Notes: a model not told the origin generated them from the sequence alone. A stretch of 64,000 nt of DNA from Macrobrachium rosenbergii (GCF_040412425.1 NC_089767.1:43102009-43166008), one strand, 5' to 3'; positions 38,627 to 50,844 are shown, counted from the first letter of the stretch. Program-made: numbers and translations.

Positions 38627-38759
38627 TTCCTTAGTACTCGCAGGAAGTTACTCTCTAATACGACAGGAGCGTCTGACTTCCGGGTCTGTCTGAAGAGATA
38701 TCAGCGGAGACGAGGAGATTACATGGTGTCATTTGTATAATACCATGTTTTATTTTCAT

Positions 38760-38812
38760 ATATATATAATATATATATATACATATATACACACATATAT
38801 ATATATATATTT
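38760..38812. repeat. Degenerate (TA)n
   Basis: TATATA steps with ACACAC interruptions. Confidence 0.9.
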
Positions 38813-38816
38813 GCAT

Positions 38817-38938
38817 GACGCTACAAACGCCCTTTAATATCTAATTCGCTCTACCTCGGTAATAATATATTTTTATATACGTTACCCGAAGGGAATTTTT
38901 AGTTGGTAATAAGTTCGTCGTCACGGTGATGTGATAAA
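38817..38938 (+). mobile_element. Family G MITE-like element, 5'-truncated
   Basis: CTACAAACGCCC, TTCGCTCTACCTCGG, TACGTTACCCGAAGGG, TTTTTAGTTGGTAATAAG, then the intact right terminus TCACGGTGATGTGATAAA (38921-38938). Confidence 0.7.
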
Positions 38939-39023
38939 TTCCACTTGTGTATGTATATATACATACATATATATGTATATTTTAGCCACATACATACATA
39001 CACACAAACACACACATAAACAC

Positions 39024-39063
<40 letters not shown>

Positions 39064-39099
39064 TTGCGTGCAAGCTCGATCTTACATATTTGTACGTGG

Positions 39100-39103
<4 letters not shown>
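38939..39103. repeat. CATA/TA/TG tracts
   Basis: CATACA and CACA steps, then TA (39024-39041) and (TG)n (39041-39064). Confidence 0.9.

Positions 39104-39150
<47 letters not shown>
39104..39150. repeat. (GA)n microsatellite
   Basis: About 46 bp of GA. Confidence 0.95.
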
Positions 39151-39151
<1 letters not shown>

Positions 39152-39530
39152 AATTACTTGTGATCAAGCGTTAAATCTTTTAAATTCGCGCATTCATACC
39201 CTACTCTATACAACAGCGCGTATTTTTTTCATCATCATTAACGCCCGTACTTGAATGAATTCACACCCCGCAGTACAAAGCGACTTAGGTCTCCAACCTT
39301 TCGACCAAACGAAGTCGCGGAACATCAATGAAAGTGACGTAATCCTCACACTTGACATTTGCGGATGACGTCACGCTCTAAAAACCAACTGAGAAATGGG
39401 GGGGGGAAGGCGACTGTTAACTTGTCGTCATTATCTTTATTCTTCGCAAAGAAACTGGTGCTGAAATAAGAAACTGAGTGAAAGAGGAAGAGTGCAGATC
39501 TGGGAGGAGTTGGAGTTGGAACGGGAGTGT
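39151..39530. other. Single-copy DNA with a further CRE site
   Basis: TGACGTCA at 39366-39373 and a TGACGTAA half-type site about 30 bp upstream. No gene recognised. Confidence 0.45.
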
Positions 39531-39820
39531 AAGATTTAGGCCAGAGGCCAACCGCTGGGAACTATGAGGTCGTTTGGCGCTGAAAGGAAAACTGTGAGTG
39601 AAAAGGTTTGAAAGGTGTAACAGGAGGAAAACCTCGCAGTTGCACTAGGAAACAATTTTTGGGAGAGGTTGGAAAGTATGACGGGTTGAGAGAGAATATG
39701 AACGGAGGTACAGTCAAAGGGATGGAAGGGGTTGCAGCTAGGGGTCGAAGGGACAGTGCAAAGAAGCTTAATCAATGCCTACAGTGCACCACGTGAGGTG
39801 CGCTGATGGTACTACCCACC
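39531..39820 (-). mobile_element. Family A SINE-like repeat (near full length)
   Basis: GATTTAGGCCAGAGGCC, AACTATGAGGTC, TTTGAAAGGTGTAACAGG, GGTTGCAGCTAGGG, then the GTGCACC / GGTGCGC hairpin remnant. Confidence 0.85.
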
Positions 39821-41492
<1,672 letters not shown>

Positions 41493-41663
41493 TACAAAAT
41501 GGCGTCGGATAAAAAATGGCGACGGATACAAAATGGCGTCGCATACAAAATGGCATCGAATACAAAATGGCATAGGATACAAAATGGCGACGGACACAAA
41601 ATGGCGATGGTTACAAAATGGCGACGGATAAAAAATGGCGTCGGATACCAAAATGACGACGGA
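41493..41663 (+). repeat. 17-bp minisatellite, 10 units, with ACAAAATGGCG core
   Basis: Units of 17 bp (one of 18) of the form TACAAAATGGCGACGGA. The core AAAATGGCG resembles the YY1/Pho site (AANATGGCG). The 72-codon frame over it cycles through all three phases and is a by-product. Confidence 0.95.
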
Positions 41664-41814
41664 GATAAGCATTAATTATGAAAGTGTACTGCAGTTGGCA
41701 GATGAGTTACGAGGATTAATTCTATTTCAGATTTATGGAAGGAAGATGCTAAATAAAACTAGCAGGTCAAATATTTTAGCAAGAAAATAACTAATATAAC
41801 GAGAAGAGAACAGC
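41664..41814. other. Single-copy spacer
   Basis: No feature recognised. Confidence 0.4.
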
Positions 41815-42236
41815 AAGAGAATAATAAGAGGAGGAAGAATAGCAGGAAGGCGGAGGTAGAGGAGAAGGAGGAGGAGGAGGCAAGATAATGAAGAGTGAAC
41901 AAAAGAGAATAACAAACATGACTAGAAGAGAAGGAAAATAAAAACAAGGAGGATGGATAGCAGCAGGGAGGAGGAGGAGGAGGAGGAGGAAGAAGAGTAG
42001 ACAAAAGAGAATAATGAATGTAACAAGAAGAGAATAGGAATATAAAAATAAGAGGAGGATGAATCGCAGGGAGGAGGAGGAGGAGGAGGAGGAAAGAGTA
42101 GACAAAAGAGAATAATAAACATGACTAGAGGAGAACAGGAATATATAAAAATAAGAGGAGGATGAATCGCAGGGAGGAGGAGGAGGAGGAGGAGGAGGAG
42201 GAGGAGGAGGAGGAGGAGGAGGAGGAGGAGGACTGG
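41815..42236. repeat. Purine-rich tandem repeat of about 115 bp with (GGA)n
   Basis: Four units share ACAAAAGAGAATAA, ACATGACTAGAAGAGAA, ATAAAAATAAGAGGAGGATG and GCAGGGAGGAGG, with (GGA)n growing to about 60 bp in the last. The Ser/Pro/Leu frames on the minus strand (up to 178 codons) are by-products. Confidence 0.95.
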
Positions 42237-42532
42237 AGAAAGGAGAACAAGCGACGAGTGATACACAGCTCTCGCCGATTCTGCAAAGACAAGTTGACAT
42301 CCGCCAGAGTCCGCATTCTCCAGGCACCTAAAACTTTTATGAATGAAAAGGTCAAGCTGATCTCTCGGCCTCCATGTTGCCTGTGTCACTGCCAAAGGAA
42401 CAAGCCTTTTGCCATCTGAGGATCGCGTGTGATATGACTCTTTCAACCGCCAGACAGCTGTTTAAAAATTTGCGCAAAGGAAAAATGTATACGTGCAGGA
42501 TGTATGGTTGGATAGAGCAGGCACACATTCAA

Positions 42533-42537
<5 letters not shown>
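42237..42537. other. Single-copy DNA
   Basis: No gene recognised. Confidence 0.45.
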
Positions 42538-42579
<42 letters not shown>

Positions 42580-42771
42580 ACAGTATATATATATATATAT
42601 TTACATAAATACATAAATATACACATATATACACATATTCAATATATATATATATATATATATTCATATAATTATATATATATAATATATATATATATAT
42701 ATACAGTATATATATATTTACATAAATACATAAATATATACATATATACATGTATTCATATAATTATATAA

Positions 42772-42842
<71 letters not shown>

Positions 42843-42859
42843 TATATATATATATATAG

Positions 42860-42941
<82 letters not shown>
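42538..42941. repeat. (CA)n, duplicated TA-rich block, (TA)n, (GA)n
   Basis: (CA)n 42538-42570. A TA-rich block with TTTACATAAATACATAAATA and TTCATATAATTATATA is duplicated at about 42600 and 42717. (TA)n 42779-42836, (GA)n 42875-42941. Confidence 0.95.
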
Positions 42942-42942
<1 letters not shown>

Positions 42943-43483
42943 AAGCACAACAAGACGTACAAACAAGGAAAAACAGCTAAGAAGACGAATAATATACACA
43001 ACACGAATAAAAAAAAAAAAACACCTTGGGTATGTCAGAAAAAACTACACAAACATAAAAAAAAACTCCCAACAGAGAGAGGCAAACAGAGAAATAATGA
43101 AACAAACAAACAGAAAAATACAGACTCAAGAGTAAAAATTGAAATCCGACCATTTTGGCTTCCGTGTAATTCACGTAATCTAAAACAAGGGAAGGGAAAA
43201 ATAATAATAATACAAAAAATAGAGAATGGAAAAATTCTTCCCGACCAAATAGCTAAAACCTCAAATGCAGAATTATGCAGCATAAAGCTTAAAACGTGAA
43301 TGCATGCAAAGATTTTAAGAGGAGCCATAATGAAATTAAGAACTAGATGAACAATATAAATTTACTTCTACTGTGAAAGTGGTAAAAGCAGGACTGTGCA
43401 GAGTGAAGGAACACATAATAAGGATGCTAATAATTAAAAAAAAGTGAAAGAACATATAATAAAGACGCTAATAATTAAAATAA
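42942..43483. other. A-rich single-copy DNA
   Basis: Ends with a small duplication (GAACAYATAATAARGAYGCTAATAATTAAAA-type, about 38 bp, at 43409 and 43450) just before the family H copy. No gene recognised. Confidence 0.5.
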
Positions 43484-43885
43484 CGTAAAAAATGCACCGA
43501 AGAAACTTCGGCGCAGTCGAGTTTTCTGTACAGCGTATAATCAAGGCCACCGAAAATAGATCTATCTTTCGGTGGTCTCGGTATAATGCTGTATGAGCCG
43601 CGGCCCATGAACCTTTAACCACGGCCCGGTGGTGGCCTGGCCTATAGTGTTGCCAGATGCACGATTATGGCTAACTTTAACCTTAAATAAAATAAAAACT
43701 ACTAAGGCTAGAGGGCTGCAATTTGGTGCGTTTGATGACTGGAGGGTGGATGATCAACATACCAATTTGCAGCCCTCTAGCCTTAGTAGTTTTTAAGATC
43801 TGAGGGCGGACAGAAAATGTGCGGATAGAATAAAGTGCGGACGGACAGACAAAGCCGGCACAATAGTTTTCTTTTACAGAAAACT
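43484..43885 (+). mobile_element. Family H multi-hairpin element, copy E
   Basis: Full length. Hairpin 1 has an AAA rather than TTT loop (CGAAG AAA CTTCG). Hairpins 2 and 3 are well kept (hairpin 3 arms about 43694-43733 and 43757-43797). End GTTTTCTTTTACAGAAAACT. Confidence 0.88.
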
Positions 43886-44279
43886 GAAAAACAAGTAAAC
43901 CCCAGAATTTCTCTACAATAAACTCCGTGAAAATAAAAATCAACATAAAAAGAGTGAAAATCTATCGTTTTTAACAATTTCTGAAGAACATCTAACGATA
44001 ATTATCACGAAGGCAGAAAAACGCCAGGCTCTCATTGCAATGATCAAAATTCACTAAGGAAACATTAGGAAAACAGTAAAACTCTGTCCATTTAATTCAA
44101 TCCATCTGTGTCTAATACACACATTCTATTTCTCGTTCTCTTCTGTGGGATTTTTTTTTATTTTATTTTTTAAATCTCTCATGAGGGTCATCTGCTCTTA
44201 CCATGAACTATATTTTTTTATATTGTATTTCGAAAGAGAAAAATTACTGGAGAGGGTTACACGGTACAGCATGAAATGG
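43886..44279. other. AT-rich single-copy DNA
   Basis: No feature recognised. Confidence 0.5.
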
Positions 44280-44543
44280 AATATAGTTTAGGTCAAAGGC
44301 CAAGCACTGGGACCTATGAGGTCATTCAGCGCTGGAAAGGAAATCGAGAGTAGGTAGGTTTGAAAGGTGTAACAGGAAGAAAACCTCGCAGCTGCACTTT
44401 GAAATAATTGTTAGGAGAGGGTGGATAGCAAGGTGGAAGAAAGATAATATGAACGGAGGTAGAGTAAAAGGAATGAAAGGGGTTGCAGCTACGGGCCGGA
44501 GGGACGCTGCAAAGAACCTTGCGTAATGCCTACAGTGCACTGC
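44280..44543 (-). mobile_element. Family A SINE-like repeat, slightly truncated
   Basis: From AATATAGTTTAGGTC through GGTCATTCAGCGC, TTTGAAAGGTGTAACAGG and GCTGCAAAGAACCTT to TACAGTGCACTGCC, where the hairpin's second arm is lost. Confidence 0.82.
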
Positions 44544-45534
44544 CTCTATGGGAGCAATAATGAATAGGCAAAAGTAAAAGGCAAGCGTAAACACATTTCA
44601 GGGAGTAGATGAAGAACGCTAAGTAAAACGTGCTGTGGACTCAAGCCTATAGATTGAAGCAAGACACTGGTCTTTCTTTACATCTGCAGCAAGTAAACTC
44701 GTCCTGACAGTTTTATCTAGAAGATAGCTTCCTATCAAATGAATATCTATAAGAAATTATTGTTTTCAGTTTCCTTCACAAACTCAAGATCTAAAAGGTA
44801 GTAAATTTCTTTTTAAAATGAAGTACTTCTTCTAAAAAGATTTTAAACCTGATTAATTCCTTAAAAGTATTCTTGAACTGGAAGAAAACTGTCCTGACAG
44901 GAAACAGCTGATCATATCTAGAAGATAGCCCCTCCTGCTATCAAATGAATATGTAAAAGATGTGATCGTTGTGGAAAGTTTCTTGCTCTGGATGGAAATA
45001 ACCCTTCATTTTCTCTAACGTAGCAATCACCAAATCATACTAAAATTCACCTCTCCATAAGATACAGTAATTTGACGGGAATTGATTAGTCATTCATCCC
45101 TTTCAAAGGAAACTTCATCACTCTACCCGGAAGTCGGCTGCTGTGACTACGAACACTCCACGACCTGTCTTCCTCCCCAGGTCTCCAATCCCATCTCCCA
45201 TCTCCCCCCCCCCCCCCCAGTCCCCAAAAGGCGAGCAGGTAGTAGTAGCTGTAGTAAAAGCAGTCCACATAACAAACGGTTTTCGCATGAATAAAATTTT
45301 TCTTTTCGCGACATCAAAGAGAGCGACAACTGATGGAAGGGGCTCCACTACTTTTTTCCCTGGTCTCGTTTAAAATAAAATAAAAATAATGTTGTCGAAC
45401 CGAAAGTCACAGGGAAATTGTTTTCGCCCAGATTGGCAAGGAGATACGAGAGGCGTCGCAATACGCACTGGTTTTATTTGCACAAATAATTTTTTTTTCC
45501 TTTTTCAGCTGATTTCTTGACAAAAACAAGCAAG
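44544..45534. other. Single-copy DNA with a diverged duplication
   Basis: CTGTCCTGACAG / CGTCCTGACAG, ATCTAGAAGATAGC and ATCAAATGAATAT occur near 44700-44745 and again near 44890-44950. A poly-C run lies at 45205-45219. Minus and plus frames of 60-76 codons around it have no recognised domain. Confidence 0.5.
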
Positions 45535-45903
45535 AAATGCAATCGAGTTTTCTGTACAGCGTATAATCAAGGTCACCGAAAATAGATCTATCTCTCCGTG
45601 GTCTCGGTATCATGTTGTATGAACCGCGGCCCAAGAAACTTTAACCACGGCCAGGTGGTGGCCTATCCTATATCGCTGCCAGAAGCATAAATATGGCTGA
45701 CTTTACCCTTAAATAAAATCAAAACTACTGAGGCTAGAGGGCTGCAATTTGGTATGTTTGATGATTGGAGGGTGGATGATCAACATGCCAATTTGCAGCC
45801 CTCTAGTTTCATGGGCTGTGGCTGAGAGTTTCATACAGCATTATACGCTGTACAGAAAACTCGATTGCGCCTGAAGAAACTTCGGCGCATTTTTTACTTG
45901 TTA
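45535..45903. mobile_element. Family H composite: two copies fused head to head
   Basis: The plus part (about 45535-45806) starts at AATCGAGTTTTCTGTACAGC without hairpin 1 and runs through hairpins 2 and 3 to CCCTCTAG. It then switches at about 45807 to a minus-strand 5' part ending in hairpin 1 and TTTTTTACTTGTT. In the inverted part hairpin 2 is precisely missing: the two GTATAAT direct repeats that flank it in other copies are reduced to one (near 45838-45846). Confidence 0.85.
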
Positions 45904-46219
45904 TATAATGGTACCTGTGACATATGTTTTCATATGTTTACCTCCCAATTACAACAATTACAATATAACACAGAAGTGTTCCAAAATAAATAGTGGGAAA
46001 CAGAAGTCATTTTAATTCGCTTTAATTACTGCAAAGCCTTCAGCTCAAGGCGAGATTTCGAACACTGAAAATAAAACAAATTGAAGAAGTTCATGAATCT
46101 CGGATCCCAACACTGGAACTGAGCGGATACGTCAAAGGGCTCAGTCCATCTGAAGTAAGATGGAATAATGCCCGCTTGCCAGGCTGAGTGAGAAGACGAG
46201 AACATTCCGAAAGTTTTGG

Positions 46220-46225
<6 letters not shown>
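45904..46225. other. Single-copy DNA
   Basis: No feature recognised. Confidence 0.45.

Positions 46226-46267
<42 letters not shown>
46226..46267. repeat. (GA)n microsatellite
   Basis: About 41 bp of GA. Confidence 0.95.
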
Positions 46268-46268
<1 letters not shown>

Positions 46269-46274
46269 GTTACA

Positions 46275-47235
46275 ACTAAGGATACTTGTGAGGATGATTA
46301 AAAGGAAAGATGTATCGGCTACGAAAAAAACAATGGTGAGAATAAAAAGACGTTTTGAGAATGGAACTGACAGTGATGAGAATGAAAAAACAGTGTTGAG
46401 AATTAAAAAACAGTGATAAGAATGAAAAAAATGTTCAGAATGAAACTGAATGAGAATGAAAAAGTGTTGAGAATTGAAACTGACAGATGAGAATGAAAAA
46501 AGTGTTGAGAATGAAATTGACAGTGATGAGAATGAAAAAAGTGTTGAGAATGAAAATGACAGTGATGAGAATGAAAAAAAAAATTCAGAATGAAACTGAG
46601 TGATGAGAATGAAAAAAAGTTGGGAATGAAAATGACAGTTATGAGAATGAAACTGAGTGAAGAGAATGAAAAAAGCGTTGAGAATAAAACTGACAGATGA
46701 GAATGAAAATGTTGCGAATTAAATTGACAATCAAATTTACAGTAATGAGAATGAAAAGTGTTGAGAACGAAACTGACAGTGATGGGAATGAAAAAAAAGT
46801 GTTGAGAATAAAACTGTCAGTGATGAGAATGAAAAAAGTGCTGAGAATGAAACAAACAGTGATGAGAATGAAAACAAAGTTGAGAATGAAACTGACAAGT
46901 AATGAAAATAAAATAACAGTGATGAGAACGAAAATAAAAAACAGCGATGAGAATGAAAAAACAATGTTGAGAATGCAATTAACAGTAATGAAAATAAAAT
47001 AAGTGATGAGAATGAAAATAAAAAAACAGCGATGAGAATTAAAAAAAGTGATGAGAATGAAAATAAAAAAGTGATGAGAATGACAAAAACAGTAATGAGA
47101 ATAAAAAAACAGCGATGAGAATGAAAAAAAAAAACAATCTAAGAATGAAACTGACAGCAGTGAAAATAAAATAACAGTGATGAGAATGAAAATAAAAAAT
47201 AGTAACGAAAATGAAAAAAAAACAATAATGAGAAT
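46275..47235 (+). repeat. Purine-rich minisatellite, GATGAGAATGAAAA units
   Basis: About 950 bp of units 17-40 bp long built from GATGAGAATGAAAAAA, GTGTTGAGAATGAAACTGAC and variants. The plus strand is almost free of C. The 242-codon minus frame is a Phe/Ser/Ile by-product. Confidence 0.95.
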
Positions 47236-47664
<429 letters not shown>

Positions 47665-47667
47665 AAA

Positions 47668-47777
47668 AACCAACACACAATCACGTGTGGAACAGAAATA
47701 AATTCTGACTCACCTCGCATCGATTCTGAGGCGAGTCAGAAATTTATTTCTGTTCCACACGTGATTGTGTGTTGGTT
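47668..47777. mobile_element. Family T 3' ends as a near-perfect palindrome
   Basis: AACCAACACACAATCACGTG, GGAACAGAAATAAA, TTCTGACTC on the left are mirrored on the right by GAGTCAGAAATTTATTTC, TGTTCCACACGTGATTGTG and TGTTGGTT. Arms of about 50 bp around CGATTCT. Only the region 3' of the B box is present. Confidence 0.85.
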
Positions 47778-47899
47778 ATTTCTATCGTATTCACTCAGAA
47801 AGGATAATTCGAATGAAATCCTGTCAGTTGGGTCACTGGTGAGTCGGGAAGTTGGGGACAACACGCTGGTATGCAAGGAAGTTAGCCTGCCCATGTAAA
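47778..47899. other. Single-copy spacer
   Basis: Possibly includes upstream body sequence of the following family T copy. Confidence 0.4.
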
Positions 47900-48010
47900 G
47901 CCTTAGGTACAGGGTTACTTAGGTTCCAACTTCTTTTATGACTTGTGTGGCTTGGTTGGCAGCGAGCTTGTCTTTCAACTGAAAGACCTGAGTTCGGTCC
48001 TGATGTGTAT
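47900..48010 (+). mobile_element. Family T tRNA-headed SINE with A and B boxes
   Basis: A-box-like TGGCTTGGTTGG (47948-47959) and B-box GAGTTCGGTCC (47990-48000) are separated by about 30 bp, as in tRNA genes. A D-arm-like GCTT/GAGC pair and the stem TCTTTC/GAAAGA are visible. The upstream GGTTCCAACTTCTTTTATGAC is shared with the 57.2 kb copy. It passes into (TA)n after GATGTG. A functional tRNA is unlikely because the anticodon stem is not tRNA-like. Confidence 0.75.
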
Positions 48011-48022
48011 ATATCTATATAA

Positions 48023-48025
<3 letters not shown>

Positions 48026-48093
<68 letters not shown>
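48026..48093. repeat. (TA)n microsatellite
   Basis: About 68 bp of TA at the family T tail. Confidence 0.95.
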
Positions 48094-48103
<10 letters not shown>

Positions 48104-48407
48104 TTTGGAAAATATTAACAAAAGAAAAATGATGGGGTAATGATGAACGACAAAACATGAGGATGTTGGAAAAGACTTAATATGTGATAAAGGAAATGAA
48201 GGAACATTATAAAACAGAATTAAAATTCATTTAATGACAATGCAAGACATCAAATGAAAAAGTTTCAAGGACACAAAAAATATGCATCGAGATAAAACAA
48301 AATTAATTAAAATGTTACCTGAAGTCCTGCATTTCTATCATATTTTTAACAAAACATTTAATTTTTGATCTTGTACGTCCTCGTTGGGATAACGCTCTCA
48401 TCTTTTT

Positions 48408-48411
<4 letters not shown>
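48094..48411. other. AT-rich single-copy DNA
   Basis: No feature recognised. Confidence 0.45.

Positions 48412-48496
<85 letters not shown>
48412..48496. repeat. (TA)n microsatellite
   Basis: About 85 bp of TA ending against a foldback element. Confidence 0.95.
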
Positions 48497-48501
<5 letters not shown>

Positions 48502-48662
48502 AAACCCATAAAAACGCCAAAATGTAGAGAATTAATGCTATATTTCGAAAAAACAACTGCCTCCCTCTTCAGGCATTATCTGCCTGTAGAGGGAGACAGT
48601 TGTTCTCCGAAATATAGCATTAACTTTCTACATTTTGGCGTTTTTATGGGCTGCTTTTATTA
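48497..48662. mobile_element. Foldback element, arms about 70 bp
   Basis: CCCATAAAAACGCCAAAATG, AATGCTATATTTCG, CAACTGCCTCCCTC and AGGCA on the left are complemented on the right by TGCCT, GAGGGAGACAGTTG, CGAAATATAGCATT and CATTTTGGCGTTTTTATGGG, around TTATC at 48576-48580. A few mismatches in the arms show it is not newly formed. Confidence 0.8.
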
Positions 48663-48906
48663 GATGGAGTTCTGTTTTAAAAGAAAATACTTCAGTCATA
48701 TATATATACTGTGTATAAAATATATATGGACGATTAAATCATTACAAAAATGGATTGAAATAAAAACACATTCCCATCCCCTAAAACAGCAATGACAATT
48801 CAGCTGAAAGAGAAGACTTATTCTCCTATCTCTTGGCAATAGACGAGGCACTGAAGAGTCACTAATCAATACGAAATAACGACAAAAGAAAATGCCAAGT
48901 GTTAGG
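48663..48906. other. Single-copy spacer
   Basis: No feature recognised. Confidence 0.4.
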
Positions 48907-49563
48907 AAAATGTTAGTTCCGCGGGTTAAATTTTCACCAGGAAACTGACTGATGAAAAAATCGCAAAAGAAAAATCAAGAAAAATGTTAGTTCCGTGGGT
49001 TAAATTTTCACCAGGAAACTGACTGATGATAAAATCGCAAAAGAAAAATCAAGAAAAATGTTAGTTCCGCGGGTTAAATTTTCACCAGGAAACTGACTGA
49101 TGATAAAATCGCAAAAGAAAAATCAAGAAAAATGTTAGTTCCGTGGGTTAAATTTTCACCAGGAAACTGACTGATGAAAAAATCGCAAAAGAAAAATCAA
49201 GAAAAATGTTAGTTCCATGGGTTAAATTTTCACCAGGAAACTGACTGAATAAAATCGCAGAAGAAAAATCAAGAAAAATGTTAGTTCCGTTAAATTTTCA
49301 CCAGGAAACTGACTGATATAAAATCGCAAAAGAAAAATCAAGAAAAATGTTAGTTCCGTGGGTTAAATTTTCACCAGAAACTGACTGATAAAAAATCGCA
49401 AAAGAAAAATCAAGAAAAATGTTAGTTCCGTGGGTTAAATTTTCACCAGGAAACTGACTGATGATAAAATCGGAAAAGAAAAATCAAGAAAAATGTTAGT
49501 TCCGTGGGTTACATTTTCGCCAGGAAACGGACTGACGATAAAAATCGCAAAAGAAAAATCAAG
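48907..49563 (+). repeat. 74-bp minisatellite, 9 units
   Basis: AAAATGTTAGTTCC starts units at 48907, 48981, 49055, 49129, 49203, 49275, 49344, 49416 and 49490. Four units in a row are exactly 74 bp and the others are 69-74 through small deletions. Each holds GGGTTAAATTTTCACC, GGAAACTGACTGA and TCGCAAAAGAAAAATC. Units are very similar, implying recent amplification or homogenisation. Confidence 0.97.
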
Positions 49564-50137
49564 AGACAGATATGAAGAAAATAATGAACACAAGGGCAGC
49601 CACATTAACACGAAAACAACAGCAACCCTGAAAGCGAATTAGCCTAACAACCGTCGGTATGGCAAACATTACATCATCAATGCTTTCCCCAAAATTGAAA
49701 ACCCAACCAACCGGACCGAGAGAGCCCCTAGAGGGGGGCGGGGAGGGTGGTTTGGGTCGGCAACAGAGGCGTGCCCAAGGAAACAATCATCACGGCGACA
49801 GCAATACCAACAACAGCTTACCCAGAGACTGTGTGATACCCGCAACAGAGTCGAGGCAAAGTGAATAAATACTAGGGGAGCTTCCTCCTTTCTTCGACGC
49901 TTCCTCCTTTCTCCACCACACCTCACTCCTCTCCCTCCTCCTCCTCCTCCTCCATCTCACCCCCTCCACCCCTTTTCCTCCTCATCGTCTACGGCGTAGT
50001 TCTTTGGTGGAGGGGGGAGGGGGGGGGAAGAAGGAGGGAAGGGGGAGGAGAGAGAATAGTTTGATTTATTCACGAGAGGGGAAAAGAAGAGAAGCAACGT
50101 AGAGAGACGAGAGATGTGAGCAGAGAAAGCGAATTAC
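49564..50137. other. GC-richer single-copy DNA with polypurine/polypyrimidine tracts
   Basis: 49885-49980 is CT-rich (CTCCTC repeats) and 50005-50055 is G-rich, so the two could pair or form triplex or quadruplex structures. No gene recognised. Confidence 0.5.
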
Positions 50138-50300
50138 CTGATAGCGCCACCGCCCTGCGAGTGCCACTAACGCCGCCACCCGAGAGACACGCACAAACCT
50201 ACGTACGTATATACACGCACACACACACGCACACGCACGCACACACGCACAGCGACTAGGAAGTGCCGGGGAAAGCCGGAAGTGACCCGGTATCGCTGGG
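50138..50300 (-). promoter_or_regulatory. Candidate CpG-rich promoter and first exon (minus strand)
   Basis: Read on the minus strand: CACTTCCGGC (ETS/GABP-type, 50275-50284) and CACTTCCT (50258-50265), then CpG-rich sequence including CGGGTGGCGGCG, then CTATCAG followed by GTAATT, a plausible first-exon donor at 50137/50138. All motifs are visible. A start site and transcript are inferred, and (CA)n splits the segment. Confidence 0.3.
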
Positions 50301-50417
50301 TTGATCAACGGCGGCTTAGCAATTTCGACCCGGTGCAAATATGACAGTTAAGAGCACATACCCCGCATCGCGATGATGGCTTTCGGCCGTCGAGTTTTTG
50401 AGAGTGCTGGAGGAGAA
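50301..50417. other. CpG-containing single-copy DNA
   Basis: Would be upstream of the candidate promoter. Contains TTGATCAA and CATCGCGATG palindromes. Confidence 0.4.
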
Positions 50418-50418
50418 G

Positions 50419-50472
<54 letters not shown>
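50418..50472. repeat. (GA)n microsatellite
   Basis: About 54 bp of GA followed by G-rich DNA. Confidence 0.95.
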
Positions 50473-50476
<4 letters not shown>

Positions 50477-50675
50477 GTGTTGGGATGGGTTCAAGTGAGT
50501 GGATGGAAATGGGTTGGGGGGGAAGTAAGGACGAAGGGGGTTGAAATACTGTTAAAGTATATGAGTATTGATTACGACCTTGGGATGAAACGTAACCGAG
50601 TGCATTAGAAAGGATTTCCGCCTTTCTCATCATTATCGTTACTATCTTAACATCATTTATCCAGTCTGGAATCCA

Positions 50676-50676
<1 letters not shown>

Positions 50677-50724
<48 letters not shown>

Positions 50725-50733
50725 TAATAATAA
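50677..50733. repeat. (AAT)n microsatellite
   Basis: AAT run with one frame slip near 50723. Confidence 0.95.
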
Positions 50734-50827
50734 TGTAATAAATATATAATAAAATGGTGAAGACATCTAAAGCTATGTCAGAAAATAATACTAAAAGGTT
50801 TTCTAAAGCTTTCGAGAAGAGATATAT

Positions 50828-50844
50828 ATATATTTTCCATATCT

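Noticed and set aside
41791..42446. Pro/Ser/Leu-rich minus frames of 174-178 codons, resembling low-complexity proteins
   Set aside because: They come from the (GGA)n-bearing tandem repeat; three overlapping frames are equally open.
47945..48008. Possible functional tRNA gene
   Set aside because: A and B boxes are present, but the anticodon stem-loop (TCTTTC/GAAAGA) and acceptor stem do not fold as a tRNA; it fits a SINE head.
48907..49563. CRISPR or origin-iteron array
   Set aside because: Units are contiguous 74-bp repeats with no spacers, in an animal-type genome.
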